Counted from the first letter of the stretch, positions 53,448-62,448 are shown. The stretch is DNA of 64,000 nucleotides from JBEATZ01 sp041178545 (GCA_041178545.1 JBEGVB010000017.1:1-64000), one strand, 5' to 3'. Notes: generated by a model from the letters alone, not told the origin. Numbers and translations: made by a program.

Positions 53448-54685
53448 GACCCGGCCTCCTCGACACGGTCGACGGGCGCGAACCAGAGCGCGCCCCGGTA
53501 CAGGTCGGTCTGGCCGATGCCTTCGTAGGGACGGTCGTCGGCAAGGAGGTGCACGAGGGACACGGGGAGCGCGCCCTCGAGCAGCTGGCGGACCGTGGCG
53601 CCGAGTTCTAGGCTGCCCTGCTGGACCGGACGGTAGGGGAACACCAGTGCATGCAGGTGCCCGTGGAGCTCACTGCCCATCCCGAGCGGGCGGACGTGCG
53701 GACGCAGTGCAGGCGAAGGTTCACGTGCAACGATCCCGCACACCAGCACGGTGCTGCGGTCGGTCCCGCGCTCGGTGGTGCAGGACATGCGGTCGCGCAG
53801 GGCTGGGAACTCGAACAGGTTGCTGCCGCGGAGCAGGGCCACGGAACGGGTGAGTTGCGCCCCCACCACGCAACCTGCCTCGGCAACGAGGGCAACCGCA
53901 ACCGCAGGTGCCTCGCACTGTCCCACGACACCGTGCAACAGGTCGGAGAGGCCGATGCTGCCTCCCTCCGCCTCCGAACGGAACCTGCCGTGGTGGGTGA
54001 ACCGGCCGACGCCACGGACGGCAGTGAGTGCCTGCACGCCGGGCTGCAGCTCGCCCGTGGCGACGACGTAGTCCGGCACCTGTGCACCATCGGCAGGCAT
54101 GGTGGTGGCAGCGCCTCCCACCGCGAGGAACTCGCCGAACCTCGACTCGCAGTCCGCGTAGCCGGAACCGATGGCGCCGATCCCGAGGCCCCAGGTGTCC
54201 GCGGGGAACTGGAGCGCGCGGCAGTCGGCCGCACGGGCTCCCCCTGCCAGTACCCTTCCTGGCTCGCCGTGCACCGTGACCCGCACCGGGTCACCAGCCC
54301 CGGCACCGTGCAACTCGACCACCAGCGTCCCCTCGCGCACCTCGCGCACGGCGGCAGGCGGCACCGGCTGGGTTTCCGCGCGGCTGGTTTCCTGCACGAG
54401 GTTGGCGAGGCCTGCCATCTGCAGGATCCCGGCCACCTGGGCACTGGGGCTCGTCACCGAGAGCCTGCCGCGGATCGCATGCAACTGCTTGAAGTGGCGC
54501 ACCAACACGCGGATGGCCGCCGAGCTCATGTAGTCGACGGCCGCCATGTGCAACTCGACACGGTGGCACCCCGAACGCACCACCTCGTCGATCGCAGCGG
54601 CAACGAACTCGCTCCATGCCGCGTCGAAGCGGCCCTGCATCCGTAGTTCGACGACATCTGCCAGCTGGCTGCGTTGGATCTCCAT
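53444..54685 (-). CDS. STAS domain fused to a large unknown domain
   Basis: A 413-residue cytoplasmic protein. Residues about 1-100 are a STAS domain (VVELRMQGRFDAAWSEFVAA ... VELHMAAVDYMSSAAIRVLV), where the phospho-Ser position has SSAA rather than the usual DSSG. The remaining ~300 residues match no family I know; they have many short beta-like stretches, an AVAVALVAEAGCVVGAQLTR segment and a conserved-looking DDRPYEGIGQTDLYRGALWF end. Its first base overlaps the last base of the binding-protein gene. The STAS part suggests it takes part in the same partner switch, while its place inside the ABC genes suggests it watches or gates transport. Confidence 0.75.
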   Translation of the reverse strand: MEIQRSQLADVVELRMQGRFDAAWSEFVAAAIDEVVRSGCHRVELHMAAVDYMSSAAIRVLVRHFKQLHAIRGRLSVTSPSAQVAGILQMAGLANLVQETSRAETQPVPPAAVREVREGTLVVELHGAGAGDPVRVTVHGEPGRVLAGGARAADCRALQFPADTWGLGIGAIGSGYADCESRFGEFLAVGGAATTMPADGAQVPDYVVATGELQPGVQALTAVRGVGRFTHHGRFRSEAEGGSIGLSDLLHGVVGQCEAPAVAVALVAEAGCVVGAQLTRSVALLRGSNLFEFPALRDRMSCTTERGTDRSTVLVCGIVAREPSPALRPHVRPLGMGSELHGHLHALVFPYRPVQQGSLELGATVRQLLEGALPVSLVHLLADDRPYEGIGQTDLYRGALWFAPVDRVEEAGS

Positions 54686-56718
54686 CAGCGCACCACCTGG
54701 TCAGCCTTCGCGAGGATCTCCTGGGGGAACGTGATGCCATACTCGCTGGCAACCCTGACGTTGACTGCCATCTGGACCCTGGTGACCGGGACGAACGGGA
54801 TCCGGGCAGGCGACTCGCCGCGCAACACGCGTGCGGCAATCCGTCCCGACTCCATGCCGTTCTCGCGGAAGTCGGTGGACAGCGACATCACGACTCCCGA
54901 GTCGGCGTTCCCGATGGCGAACGAGAACAGCGGCACGCGCGATCGCTGCGCAGCCATCGAGATGGAGGCAAAGCTCGCGCCACTGAGGTTGTCGGAGATC
55001 TGGCAGACGGCATCGATGCCCTTCTGGCACAGCGCCATCGCGGCATCCGGCACCTCGCCCGTGGTGCTCACGCCGACGGTCACCAGCTCGAGCCCCGCGG
55101 CAATGGCCGCTCTCTCGAGGTCTTCCTTGAAGTAGACGGAGTTGACCTCCGAGGGCACGAAGAGGGTGCCGACCCGCTTGGCCCGGGGCAGCAACACCTT
55201 GAGGTGTGCGAGCAACTGCGCGTGGGGCGCGGCCACATAGCTGCCCGTCACGTGGGGCAGGTGCTCCGTGTCACTCGTTCCCGCGCCGGCCAGCACGGGG
55301 CTCGCCACGAGGGTGAAGACCGTCGGGGTGTTGCGCCCGCGTCGCAGCGCCGTCTGCAGCCCGGGCGTCGTGCTGGCGAGCAGCAGGTCCGTGCCGTCGG
55401 AGACAGCCGCGTCGACAATGGCACTCAGCGTGGCGATGTCGCCCTGTGCCGAGCGCCTGCGGACCTCGATGTCCACGCCATCGACCAGTCCCGACTCCTT
55501 CAGTCCCGCCAGCAGGCCCTCGCGCGCCAGCTCCACGTTCAGGGTTTCCACGTACTCGATCAGGTCGACGCGCAGCTTGCCCGTGGCCCGGTTCCTCGCC
55601 TGCACGGGCTCCTTGGGACGGCGGTCCACGACGCGGCCGTCTGCCTCCACCACCGTTGCGGCCTCCTCGAGCAGTTCTGCGGGGAACTGCCAGCTGCCAC
55701 CCAACGCAGCGAGCGTCTTGCGGTTGAGGACCAGCATCTCGGGGACACGGTTCTCGACCGGGACGGTCGCAGGGTCCGTGCCCTCCAGGACGTCTGCGGC
55801 AAGGTCGCCCAGCATGCGGCCGATGGCCGTGTAGTCGGCACCCAGGTCGAACAGCCCTCCCTTGGCCGAGGTCGGCGGGATGACGGAGAAGACCGGGACG
55901 CCGGCGCGTGCCGCGGTCCCCATCACGACGTCCACGGCACCCAGCACGCACACATCGCCGCTCACGAACAGCGCCTCGATGCCGCGCGAGAGCAGGGAAC
56001 CGAGCGCCTCCATGACCTCGTTGCTGTGGCCGGCGTTGGCTTCCATCAGCTCGATGCCGAGCTTCGCACAGGTGGTGCGCGCCAACCGCGTCTGTGCCTC
56101 GCTGTTCGACTCGGCAGGGTTCCACACGAGGCCCACCCGCTTGAGGCCGGGGTTCATCCGCCGCGCGATCGAGAAGCACCGTTCCACGGGCTGCAGCGAG
56201 CCGAAACCAGCCATCCACGGCGGGTGCTCCAGCGGCTTGTCGCGGTTCAGCCCGACGCCCGCGGAGAAGGGGTCCGAGACGCAGCCGAACACGTGCTTCA
56301 CCCGCGCGCCGTCACGGTTCGCGTTGGCCACCGTCTGCATGGAGATCGTGGTGATGGTGACCACGAGGTCGTTGCCGCCGGAGGTCACCTCGCGGGCAAT
56401 GGCGTTTGCCGTCGGCAGGTCCGCCTCCGCGTTGTACCTGCGCAGGCTGATGCGCCCGCCGTCGCGGAACCCGCGCGCCTCGAGAGCCTCCAGCGTGCCC
56501 GCTACCGTCTGGTCGAGCACCGGCTGTGATGCCTGCTGCACGAGTGCGACACGCAGGGCAGCACCCGCACCGCGGGCCTGCCTCGACTGCCAGTCCGACC
56601 AGAGCAGCAGCGCCGAGACGGCCGTGATCAGCAACAGGCCGGGCGCGAGTCGTCGGAGGGCGGTGAGCATGCTGGGGACCCGCTTCACGAGGGACCGCTG
56701 GTCCGTCGCGGGGCGCAT
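54685..56718 (-). CDS. double ABC substrate-binding protein, membrane-anchored
   Basis: A 677-residue exported protein. A signal-anchor helix near the N-terminus (LAPGLLLITAVSALLLW) holds it at the inner membrane. Two ABC_sub_bind/TrpX-like domains follow: domain 1 about residues 50-345 (LRVALVQQASQPVLDQTVAG ... KRVGLVWNPAESNSEAQTRL) and domain 2 about 375-677 (LRVDLIEYVETLNVELAREG ... KRVGTLFVPSEVNS). The repeated KRVG..x.P.E.NS block shows they are paralogous. A single such domain is normal. Start choice: ATG 56718; GTG 56688 or ATG 56670 are also possible. It may bind two ligands or feed one permease twice. Confidence 0.85.
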   Translation of the reverse strand: MRPATDQRSLVKRVPSMLTALRRLAPGLLLITAVSALLLWSDWQSRQARGAGAALRVALVQQASQPVLDQTVAGTLEALEARGFRDGGRISLRRYNAEADLPTANAIAREVTSGGNDLVVTITTISMQTVANANRDGARVKHVFGCVSDPFSAGVGLNRDKPLEHPPWMAGFGSLQPVERCFSIARRMNPGLKRVGLVWNPAESNSEAQTRLARTTCAKLGIELMEANAGHSNEVMEALGSLLSRGIEALFVSGDVCVLGAVDVVMGTAARAGVPVFSVIPPTSAKGGLFDLGADYTAIGRMLGDLAADVLEGTDPATVPVENRVPEMLVLNRKTLAALGGSWQFPAELLEEAATVVEADGRVVDRRPKEPVQARNRATGKLRVDLIEYVETLNVELAREGLLAGLKESGLVDGVDIEVRRRSAQGDIATLSAIVDAAVSDGTDLLLASTTPGLQTALRRGRNTPTVFTLVASPVLAGAGTSDTEHLPHVTGSYVAAPHAQLLAHLKVLLPRAKRVGTLFVPSEVNSVYFKEDLERAAIAAGLELVTVGVSTTGEVPDAAMALCQKGIDAVCQISDNLSGASFASISMAAQRSRVPLFSFAIGNADSGVVMSLSTDFRENGMESGRIAARVLRGESPARIPFVPVTRVQMAVNVRVASEYGITFPQEILAKADQVVR

Positions 56719-56761
56719 TGTGTCATGCACCTGCGCATTTGCCAGATCGCACGCCAAGGAC

Positions 56762-57178
56762 TCATCCCGGCAGGTCCCATGCGACCTCGACCACGTTGCG
56801 GCCCGCCGCGCGACGCCAGCCGCAGCGGCTGCTGGTCTGCTTCACGAAGTGGATGCCCAGACCGCCGATCTCTCGTTCCTCGGGCGGGCGCTCCAGGTCT
56901 GGCGCCTCGCGCGCAAAGGGGTCGAAGGACGGGCCGGGGTCCTCGACCCGCAGCTGCAACGCGGCCACGTCCCGGCGCAGCCAGACGTCCATGTGGGCGT
57001 CCGGCCCCAGGCCGCTGTGGTGGCACACGTTGAGCAGCAACTCCTCGAGGGCGAGCCGCAGCATGCCGAGTTCCGCGGCACCAAGCCCCCACCCAGCAGC
57101 CGCTGCCTCGCACTGCTCGAGGGCGGCGAACACCGCCTGCTCCTCGACGTGCAAGCGCAGGTGGAGGGACTGCTCCAC
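56762..57178 (-). CDS. anti-sigma factor / STAS-protein kinase, RsbW-like
   Basis: A 138-residue GHKL ATPase starting at GTG 57178, directly after the STAS gene's stop. N box LALEELLLNVCHHSG, G1-like VEDPGPSFDPFA and G2-like GGLGIHFVKQ are present, so it can bind ATP. Such proteins phosphorylate the STAS antagonist and, when free, bind and block a sigma factor or another target. Its neighbours are the STAS partner upstream and a sensory transporter operon downstream. No sigma factor gene is in the window, so the output is unknown. Confidence 0.9.
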   Translation of the reverse strand: MEQSLHLRLHVEEQAVFAALEQCEAAAAGWGLGAAELGMLRLALEELLLNVCHHSGLGPDAHMDVWLRRDVAALQLRVEDPGPSFDPFAREAPDLERPPEEREIGGLGIHFVKQTSSRCGWRRAAGRNVVEVAWDLPG

Positions 57179-57562
57179 CTAGTCGTCCCCGTCGTCCTTG
57201 CGGTTGGCCTTGCGCGCCATGGCCTCGAAGTAGTCGTCGGCCTCCTTCTCGCTCGCGAAGACCTGCGAGGAGGGCAGTGCCGCGGCGATCTCGAAGATCT
57301 TGGCGACGCCGGGCTGCATGGCGGCCACGGCAAACGTGGCACCCTGGTCCTTGCAGAAGCGCGTGAGCTTGAGCACGGTGCGGATGCCGGCAGAACTGAC
57401 GAAGTCGACGCCTGCCAGGCTCAGGGTGAGGGACTTCAGGCCCTTGCCCTCCGCCTTCACGATGTGCGTGTAGAGCGACTCGCTGGTCTGGCCGTCGATG
57501 CGACCCTTGAGGTGGTAGGCGACCTTGCCGCCGCTGCCTGCCTGCCGTTGGATGTCGAGCAT
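57179..57562 (-). CDS. STAS anti-sigma factor antagonist
   Basis: A 127-residue STAS protein: VAYHLKGRIDGQTSESLYTH, then LSLAGVDFVSSAGIRTVLKL, with the phospho-Ser position at SSAG, and a helical end. The last 25 residues are charged (KEADDYFEAMARKANRKDDG). It is the first gene of the long minus-strand operon and lies directly against the RsbW-like kinase gene. Dephosphorylation by a PP2C enzyme, two of which are encoded downstream, would let it sequester that kinase. Confidence 0.9.
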   Translation of the reverse strand: MLDIQRQAGSGGKVAYHLKGRIDGQTSESLYTHIVKAEGKGLKSLTLSLAGVDFVSSAGIRTVLKLTRFCKDQGATFAVAAMQPGVAKIFEIAAALPSSQVFASEKEADDYFEAMARKANRKDDGDD

Positions 57563-57626
57563 GGTGCAAGCCTAGCAGCGACGCCGCGCACTTCCATGCG
57601 CGACATCGCTGCGCGGGGTGCACCTC

Positions 57627-59126
57627 TCAGTGCGAGCCCAGCTGCTCGGCCCGGTAGCCGCCCTTGCTGCGGAACCAGAGCGCGAGGCCGAGGAAGCTCA
57701 CCAGCATGATGACCGGGAAGGTCGCGGCCGTGGCGAGGGCCGACTTCTTGGCCCCCTCCTGCACGGCGGCGATCTCGGACTGCTTGGGCGCCTCCGCGAT
57801 CGCCTTCACCTTCTCGGGGTCGATGGCCTGGTACGAACCGAGGACCCACTGCTTCTCCGACACGACCTGCTGGTGGACGGCAGGGTCCTTGACCTGGAGC
57901 TGGTGCAACGCCTCGGTGTCCTGGATGTAACCGAGGAACACGGCGCCGACCACGCCCACGCCGAGCATGCCCGCTCCGCCCATCGCGTTGAGGGTCAGGG
58001 CGCCGCCGCGCGGGAAGCGCTCTGCCACGATGCCGAGCATCGTGGGCCAGAAGAACGACTTGCCCACGCCGTACAGGGTCGCCGCCAGCAGGATCATCGC
58101 GCCGGTTGCGCCGGCGAGGGACCACAGGCCAATGGCTGCCAGCAGGCTGGAGACGCACAGCAGGCCGACCGGCGAGATCCGGTGCACGAGGGCGCCGGCG
58201 AAGAGGCGCAGCACCATCATGAGGAAGGAAGTGTAGATGAGCACCCACACCGGGTTGATGCCCATCGGCTTGAACTCGCCCTCCATGAGCGGGGTGATCC
58301 AGCTGTCCACGCCCAGCTCGGTGGTGGCCAGGACGATCATTACCAGCAACAGGAACGCGAACATCGGCCTGCCTGCACTGCGGGCGTAGACCCCGAACAG
58401 GAGGGAGAGCGCGACGGCGGCGCCGAGCGTCAGGCCCGACGACCACGCGAACACGCGGCCCAGCTCCAGGCACACGAGGGCCAGCACGATGAACATGCCG
58501 AGGCCGCCGATCTCCGCGAACATCTCGCGGTCGCTCACGCCTGCCGCCACGCGCTCCTGCACGGGGAACCGGCAGCGCAGCAGGATCACGCCGTACAGCA
58601 GTGTGGGCACCATCAGCAGGCCAACCTTCAAGCGCCAGTCGGTTTCACCGAGGCTCAATGCCAACAACCCGCCGAGCACCAGGCCGCCCGGCCAGCCCGC
58701 ATGCAGGATGTTGAGCCACTTGGTCTTCTCCTGCCGGAACATCGTGGCCACGGCAGGGTTGATCACGGCCTCGACCGTGCCGTTGCCGAGGGCCACGATG
58801 AAGGTGCCGAGCCACAGGTCGTCGTAGTCCTTCGCCGTGATCGTGAGCCATGCGGACACGACGTGGCAGAGGAATGCGAACACCATCGCCTTGCCGTAGC
58901 CGACCCGGTCGATGACCAGGCTGAAGAGGATGATGCTGATGGCGAAGGGCCAGAGGCCCACGCCGAAGATCTCACCCTTCTGGGTCTGGGTCAGCCCGAA
59001 CTCGACACCCCAGGTGTCGATGAGCATGGCACGGACGATGAATCCGAATGCCGTGGCAATGAGCGCGAGGAAACAGCCTGCGAAGAGCAGACGGTCTCCC
59101 CGCAGAGACGAGGCTCCTGATTGCAT
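57627..59126 (-). CDS. MFS transporter
   Basis: A 499-residue membrane protein with about 12 helices. IGDRL-type loop remnants are weak, but IISIILFSLVIDRVGYGKAM (helix 2-3 region), FIVALGNGTVEAVINPAVAT and AGWPGGLVLGGLLALSLG are MFS-like. A longer hydrophilic loop (about residues 415-470, with AIDPEKVKAIAEAPKQ) sits before the last helix. Substrate unknown; the family includes sugar and nucleoside carriers. It stands between the STAS operon and a divergent methyltransferase gene, with its own 110-base upstream region. Confidence 0.87.
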   Translation of the reverse strand: MQSGASSLRGDRLLFAGCFLALIATAFGFIVRAMLIDTWGVEFGLTQTQKGEIFGVGLWPFAISIILFSLVIDRVGYGKAMVFAFLCHVVSAWLTITAKDYDDLWLGTFIVALGNGTVEAVINPAVATMFRQEKTKWLNILHAGWPGGLVLGGLLALSLGETDWRLKVGLLMVPTLLYGVILLRCRFPVQERVAAGVSDREMFAEIGGLGMFIVLALVCLELGRVFAWSSGLTLGAAVALSLLFGVYARSAGRPMFAFLLLVMIVLATTELGVDSWITPLMEGEFKPMGINPVWVLIYTSFLMMVLRLFAGALVHRISPVGLLCVSSLLAAIGLWSLAGATGAMILLAATLYGVGKSFFWPTMLGIVAERFPRGGALTLNAMGGAGMLGVGVVGAVFLGYIQDTEALHQLQVKDPAVHQQVVSEKQWVLGSYQAIDPEKVKAIAEAPKQSEIAAVQEGAKKSALATAATFPVIMLVSFLGLALWFRSKGGYRAEQLGSH

Positions 59127-59236
59127 GTGGGTTCCTTTGGGAAACGGACGAGACGCTCATTGTCCCCGTGCCGCCGGCGTCTCGGCAACGCAATAGTCGC
59201 AGGTCCTCGAAGTCCTGCCCGTGCTAGCCTTCTGCC

Positions 59237-59902
59237 ATGGTGCAAGGCGACGGGGACGTGACCCGACGGATGCGCGAGGACTGGGACCGCAGGGCCCGCG
59301 AGAACGCGCGTTACTACATCAACACGCGCGAGCACGAGGGCTTCGAGTTCGGGCTCAGCGGATGCGTGAGCGTCGTGTACCTCCTGCGTCCCATCCAGCA
59401 CCTGCTGCGGCACGACATGCGGCTGCTGGAGATCGGCTGCGGCATCGGTCGCATGATGCCGTTCTTCGCCGGCCTGTTCGCCGAGGCCCATGGGATCGAC
59501 ATCAGCCCGTCGATGGTGGAACAGGGCCGCGCACGCCTCGGCAACCACCCCAACGTGCACCTGCACCTCGGTGACGGCAGGAGCCTCGCAGGGCTGCCCG
59601 ACCATTGGTTCGACGTCGTGGTGAGCTTCGAGGTCTTCCAGCACGTGCCGGACCGCGAGGTCATCGCGGACTACGTGCACGAGGCCTTCCGCGTGCTCAA
59701 GCCGGGCGGCATCGCACGCTTCCTCGTGAAGACCAAGCGGTGGGACGGACAGGGCGAGCAGCACGACACCTGGTGCGGCGTCGAACTCGGGCGCGAGGAC
59801 CTCGATGCATGGTTGCGTCGCGACCCGTGGCGGCTCGAGGCCGCACACGACTCCGACGACCCGAGCAAGGCCTGGGTCCTGCTGTCCAAGCCTGCGGGCT
59901 GA
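59237..59902 (+). CDS. class I SAM-dependent methyltransferase
   Basis: A 221-residue enzyme. Motif I RLLEIGCGIGRMMPFFAG (SAM-binding), then AEAHGIDISPSMVEQGRARL, then WFDVVVSFEVFQHVPDREVI and EAFRVLKPGGIARFLVKT. The N-terminal REHEGFEF and WDRRARENARYYINT stretch is typical of small planctomycete and cyanobacterial methyltransferases. Start could be the first Met or an internal one (MREDWDRRA). Substrate unknown. Divergent from the MFS gene. Confidence 0.85.
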   Translation: MVQGDGDVTRRMREDWDRRARENARYYINTREHEGFEFGLSGCVSVVYLLRPIQHLLRHDMRLLEIGCGIGRMMPFFAGLFAEAHGIDISPSMVEQGRARLGNHPNVHLHLGDGRSLAGLPDHWFDVVVSFEVFQHVPDREVIADYVHEAFRVLKPGGIARFLVKTKRWDGQGEQHDTWCGVELGREDLDAWLRRDPWRLEAAHDSDDPSKAWVLLSKPAG

Positions 59903-59905
59903 CGC

Positions 59906-61123
59906 TCAGCGAACCGTGCGGCTCACGACCGCGCCGTCGATGACGACACCCGTGCAGTGGGTCGTGTACTCCAGCGGGTCGCCGTCGAAGAGCGCCAGGT
60001 CCGCGTCCTTCCCGACCTCCAGCGAGCCCACGCGGTCGGCGACCCCCACCAGCCGTGCGGCCTCGATGGTCACGGCAGCGAGCGCGCGTTCGGGCGCCAG
60101 GCCGTAGGCAGCTGCGGCGCCGGCCTCGAACAGGACGACGCGCGTCTTGGGGACGTAGGCCTCGTAGCCGCTCTGAAGCGCGAAGGGGATGCCTGCCCCG
60201 GCGAGCAGCTTCGGCAGGGTCATCGTGGCATTCGCCAGCTCGCCGCTGGTGCGGGCCATGGTCGGGTGCGGGACCACGGGCACGCCTGCTGCACGCAACT
60301 CGTCGAACACGAGGTACGACTCGGCACCGCCGTCAATCACGATGCGCAGGTCGAACTCCTTGGCCACACGCAGGGCACCGAGGATGTCGACGGCACGGTT
60401 GGCACCCACCAGCAGCGGCACCTCGCGCTGCACCACCTTCTGCATGACCTCGAGACGCAGGTCGGTCGCGGGCGGGTCGCCCTCCTTGCGGCGCGCGACG
60501 GACTCGCGTGCCTTGAGCAGTTCCTCGCGCAGCATGGCAATCGACTTGGCTCGGGTGCCGGGCGACTTGCCGCCGCCCCGGGCGCCGTCCCCCAGCGTGC
60601 ACGCAACCATGGCCAGCGGCACGAGGGTGTCCCTCTCGACCGTGCGCCCAGCCGTCTTCACCACCATCGTCTGCCCCGAGACGAGCGCGCCGGGCCCGTG
60701 GCCGGTGTGCACCGTCGTGATGCCGTGCTCGCGCAGGTACGCAACCAGTTCCTCGCGGGGGTTGAATGCGTCGACGGCGCGCAACTCGGGCTGGACTGCG
60801 CCGGACTTCTCCAGCTGGTCCTGGTCGTGCGGCACGTTGAGGATGCCGGACAGGCCCACGGTGGAACGCGCGTCCACCAGACCGGGCAACACCACCTCCG
60901 CACGCAGCACCTCGACCCCTGCAGGCACCTCGATGCTGCTGGCGGGGCCAACGGCCGCGATCTTGCCGCCGCGGACCAGCACCATGCCGTCGGTGATCAC
61001 CGGACCCGCCATCGTGTGCAGCGCTGCAGCACGCACGGCAAGGGTGGTGGCGGGAGGTGCAGATGCTGCCGGGTCCTGGGGCGACAGCAGCAGGAGACCG
61101 CTGAGGAAGAGCACGGAACTCAC
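59906..61123 (-). CDS. amidohydrolase-like protein lacking metal ligands (probable pseudoenzyme)
   Basis: A 405-residue protein, GTG start at 61123 overlapping the stop of the upstream amidohydrolase (GTGA). Signal peptide-like start VSSVLFLSGLLLLSPQDP, so it is exported. Fold hallmarks of the imidazolonepropionase/amidohydrolase group are kept (MVLVRGGKIAAVGPASSIEV, VLPGLVDARSTVGL, VGSLEVGKDADLALF). The HxH after strand 1, DSHSH in the neighbour, is DARST here. The later His sites also look lost: LLVGANRAVD against HHHTHRQDD, and IVIDGGAES against VVLHHVSEG. It is therefore probably catalytically dead. Confidence 0.8.
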   Translation of the reverse strand: MSSVLFLSGLLLLSPQDPAASAPPATTLAVRAAALHTMAGPVITDGMVLVRGGKIAAVGPASSIEVPAGVEVLRAEVVLPGLVDARSTVGLSGILNVPHDQDQLEKSGAVQPELRAVDAFNPREELVAYLREHGITTVHTGHGPGALVSGQTMVVKTAGRTVERDTLVPLAMVACTLGDGARGGGKSPGTRAKSIAMLREELLKARESVARRKEGDPPATDLRLEVMQKVVQREVPLLVGANRAVDILGALRVAKEFDLRIVIDGGAESYLVFDELRAAGVPVVPHPTMARTSGELANATMTLPKLLAGAGIPFALQSGYEAYVPKTRVVLFEAGAAAAYGLAPERALAAVTIEAARLVGVADRVGSLEVGKDADLALFDGDPLEYTTHCTGVVIDGAVVSRTVR

Positions 61124-62448
61124 TGGCCACCTGCCTGTGCGCCGAAGCAGCACATCGAGAACACCTGGTCGTCGCTGGCACCGTAGCCGCCCTCGGCAAG
61201 GAGCCGGTCGGCAGGGTCGTCGAGGTCGAAGACCTTGGCACCCTCCACCCACGTCGACAGGACGCGCGTGTACACGGAGAACGGGTCGCCCGAGAGGACG
61301 ACGAAGTCGGCGTCCTTGCCCGGAGTGAGCGTGCCGACGCGCGACTCCATGTCGAGCATGCGAGCGTTCGCGATGGTGAGTGCCTCGAGGGCGCGGGTGC
61401 GGTCCATGCCGGCGCGCACCGCGAGGGCGGCAGAACGCAGGAACAGCCGCGAGTCGGTGATGCCGTCGTCGGTGTGGAATCCCACCAGCACGCCGGCGCG
61501 GTCCAGCACGGCGCCGTTCTGCAGCGCCATGTTGACCGCCTCCAGCTTGCCACCCGGGCTGTCGATCACGATCACCGAACACGGCACCTTGGCCGCCGCG
61601 ATCTCCTCCGCGACCTTCCACCCCTCGCTCACGTGGTGCAGGACCACGCGGAACCCGAACTCCTGCTGCAGCCGCAGCACGGTGACGATGTCGTCCTGAC
61701 GGTGCGTGTGGTGGTGGACCATGCGCTTGCCCTCGAGCACCTCGACCAGCGCCTCCAGCGCGAGGTTGCGCTCCGGCATCTTGGCGGGGTCACCTGCAGC
61801 CCGGGCGATCTTGTCGCGGTGGTCGCGGGCACGGTGCAGCTGGGCACGCATCAGCGCGGCCGCCTTGCCGCGGGTGCCTGCGAACGGCGGGTCACGCAAC
61901 GGGTTGGTGCCGTTTGCCATCTTGATCCCGCCGGCAACCGAACCGTCCGCGTTGCGCACGGCAAGGTCGTCGACGGTGCGGCCGTCGCGCAGCTTGAGGT
62001 AGATGGTCTGGCCGCTCAGCAGGTGGCCCGAGCCAGGCATCACGTTGACGGTGGTGATGCCGCCTGCCTGCGCCTTGCGGACACCGGCGTCGCGCACGTG
62101 GATCGAGTCGAGCGCACGGACCTCGGGCTGGATCGGCGAGGACGAGTCGGCGCCCGCAACCGAACCGATGTGGGAGTGGCTGTCGACGAGCCCGGGGACC
62201 ACGACCTTGCCGCCGAGGTCGACGCGAACTGCGTCGGCAGGGACCGACACCGCGTCCGCAGGACCCACGGCAACAATCGTCTTGCCCCGCACCAACAGCG
62301 TGCCGTTCTCGATGGGCGGTCCGTCGACCGGCAGGATGCGCGCGCCGGTGAACGCCGTCACCTGCTCGCCGGATGGACTCTGCTGGGACGTGGCGCAGGC
62401 ACCCAGCAGCAGGGCGCAGACCGGGACGGACAGGAGGCACAACCGCAT
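61120..62448 (-). CDS. exported amidohydrolase lipoprotein
   Basis: A 442-residue protein. The signal peptide MRLCLLSVPVCALLLGACAT ends at a lipobox, so it is lipid-anchored outside the inner membrane. Metal-binding residues expected for the amidohydrolase barrel are present: HSH in GLVDSHSHIG, the HHHTH run, VLHHVSEGWK, and the Asp in GFHTDDGIT. GPADAVSVPADAVRVDLGGK and GTLTPGKDADFVVLSGDPFS are the usual flanking beta-sandwich ends. The substrate is unknown; relatives act on imidazolones, dipeptides or cyclic amides. It is coupled to the degenerate copy downstream, so the pair may form a heterodimer. Confidence 0.87.
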   Translation of the reverse strand: MRLCLLSVPVCALLLGACATSQQSPSGEQVTAFTGARILPVDGPPIENGTLLVRGKTIVAVGPADAVSVPADAVRVDLGGKVVVPGLVDSHSHIGSVAGADSSSPIQPEVRALDSIHVRDAGVRKAQAGGITTVNVMPGSGHLLSGQTIYLKLRDGRTVDDLAVRNADGSVAGGIKMANGTNPLRDPPFAGTRGKAAALMRAQLHRARDHRDKIARAAGDPAKMPERNLALEALVEVLEGKRMVHHHTHRQDDIVTVLRLQQEFGFRVVLHHVSEGWKVAEEIAAAKVPCSVIVIDSPGGKLEAVNMALQNGAVLDRAGVLVGFHTDDGITDSRLFLRSAALAVRAGMDRTRALEALTIANARMLDMESRVGTLTPGKDADFVVLSGDPFSVYTRVLSTWVEGAKVFDLDDPADRLLAEGGYGASDDQVFSMCCFGAQAGGQ

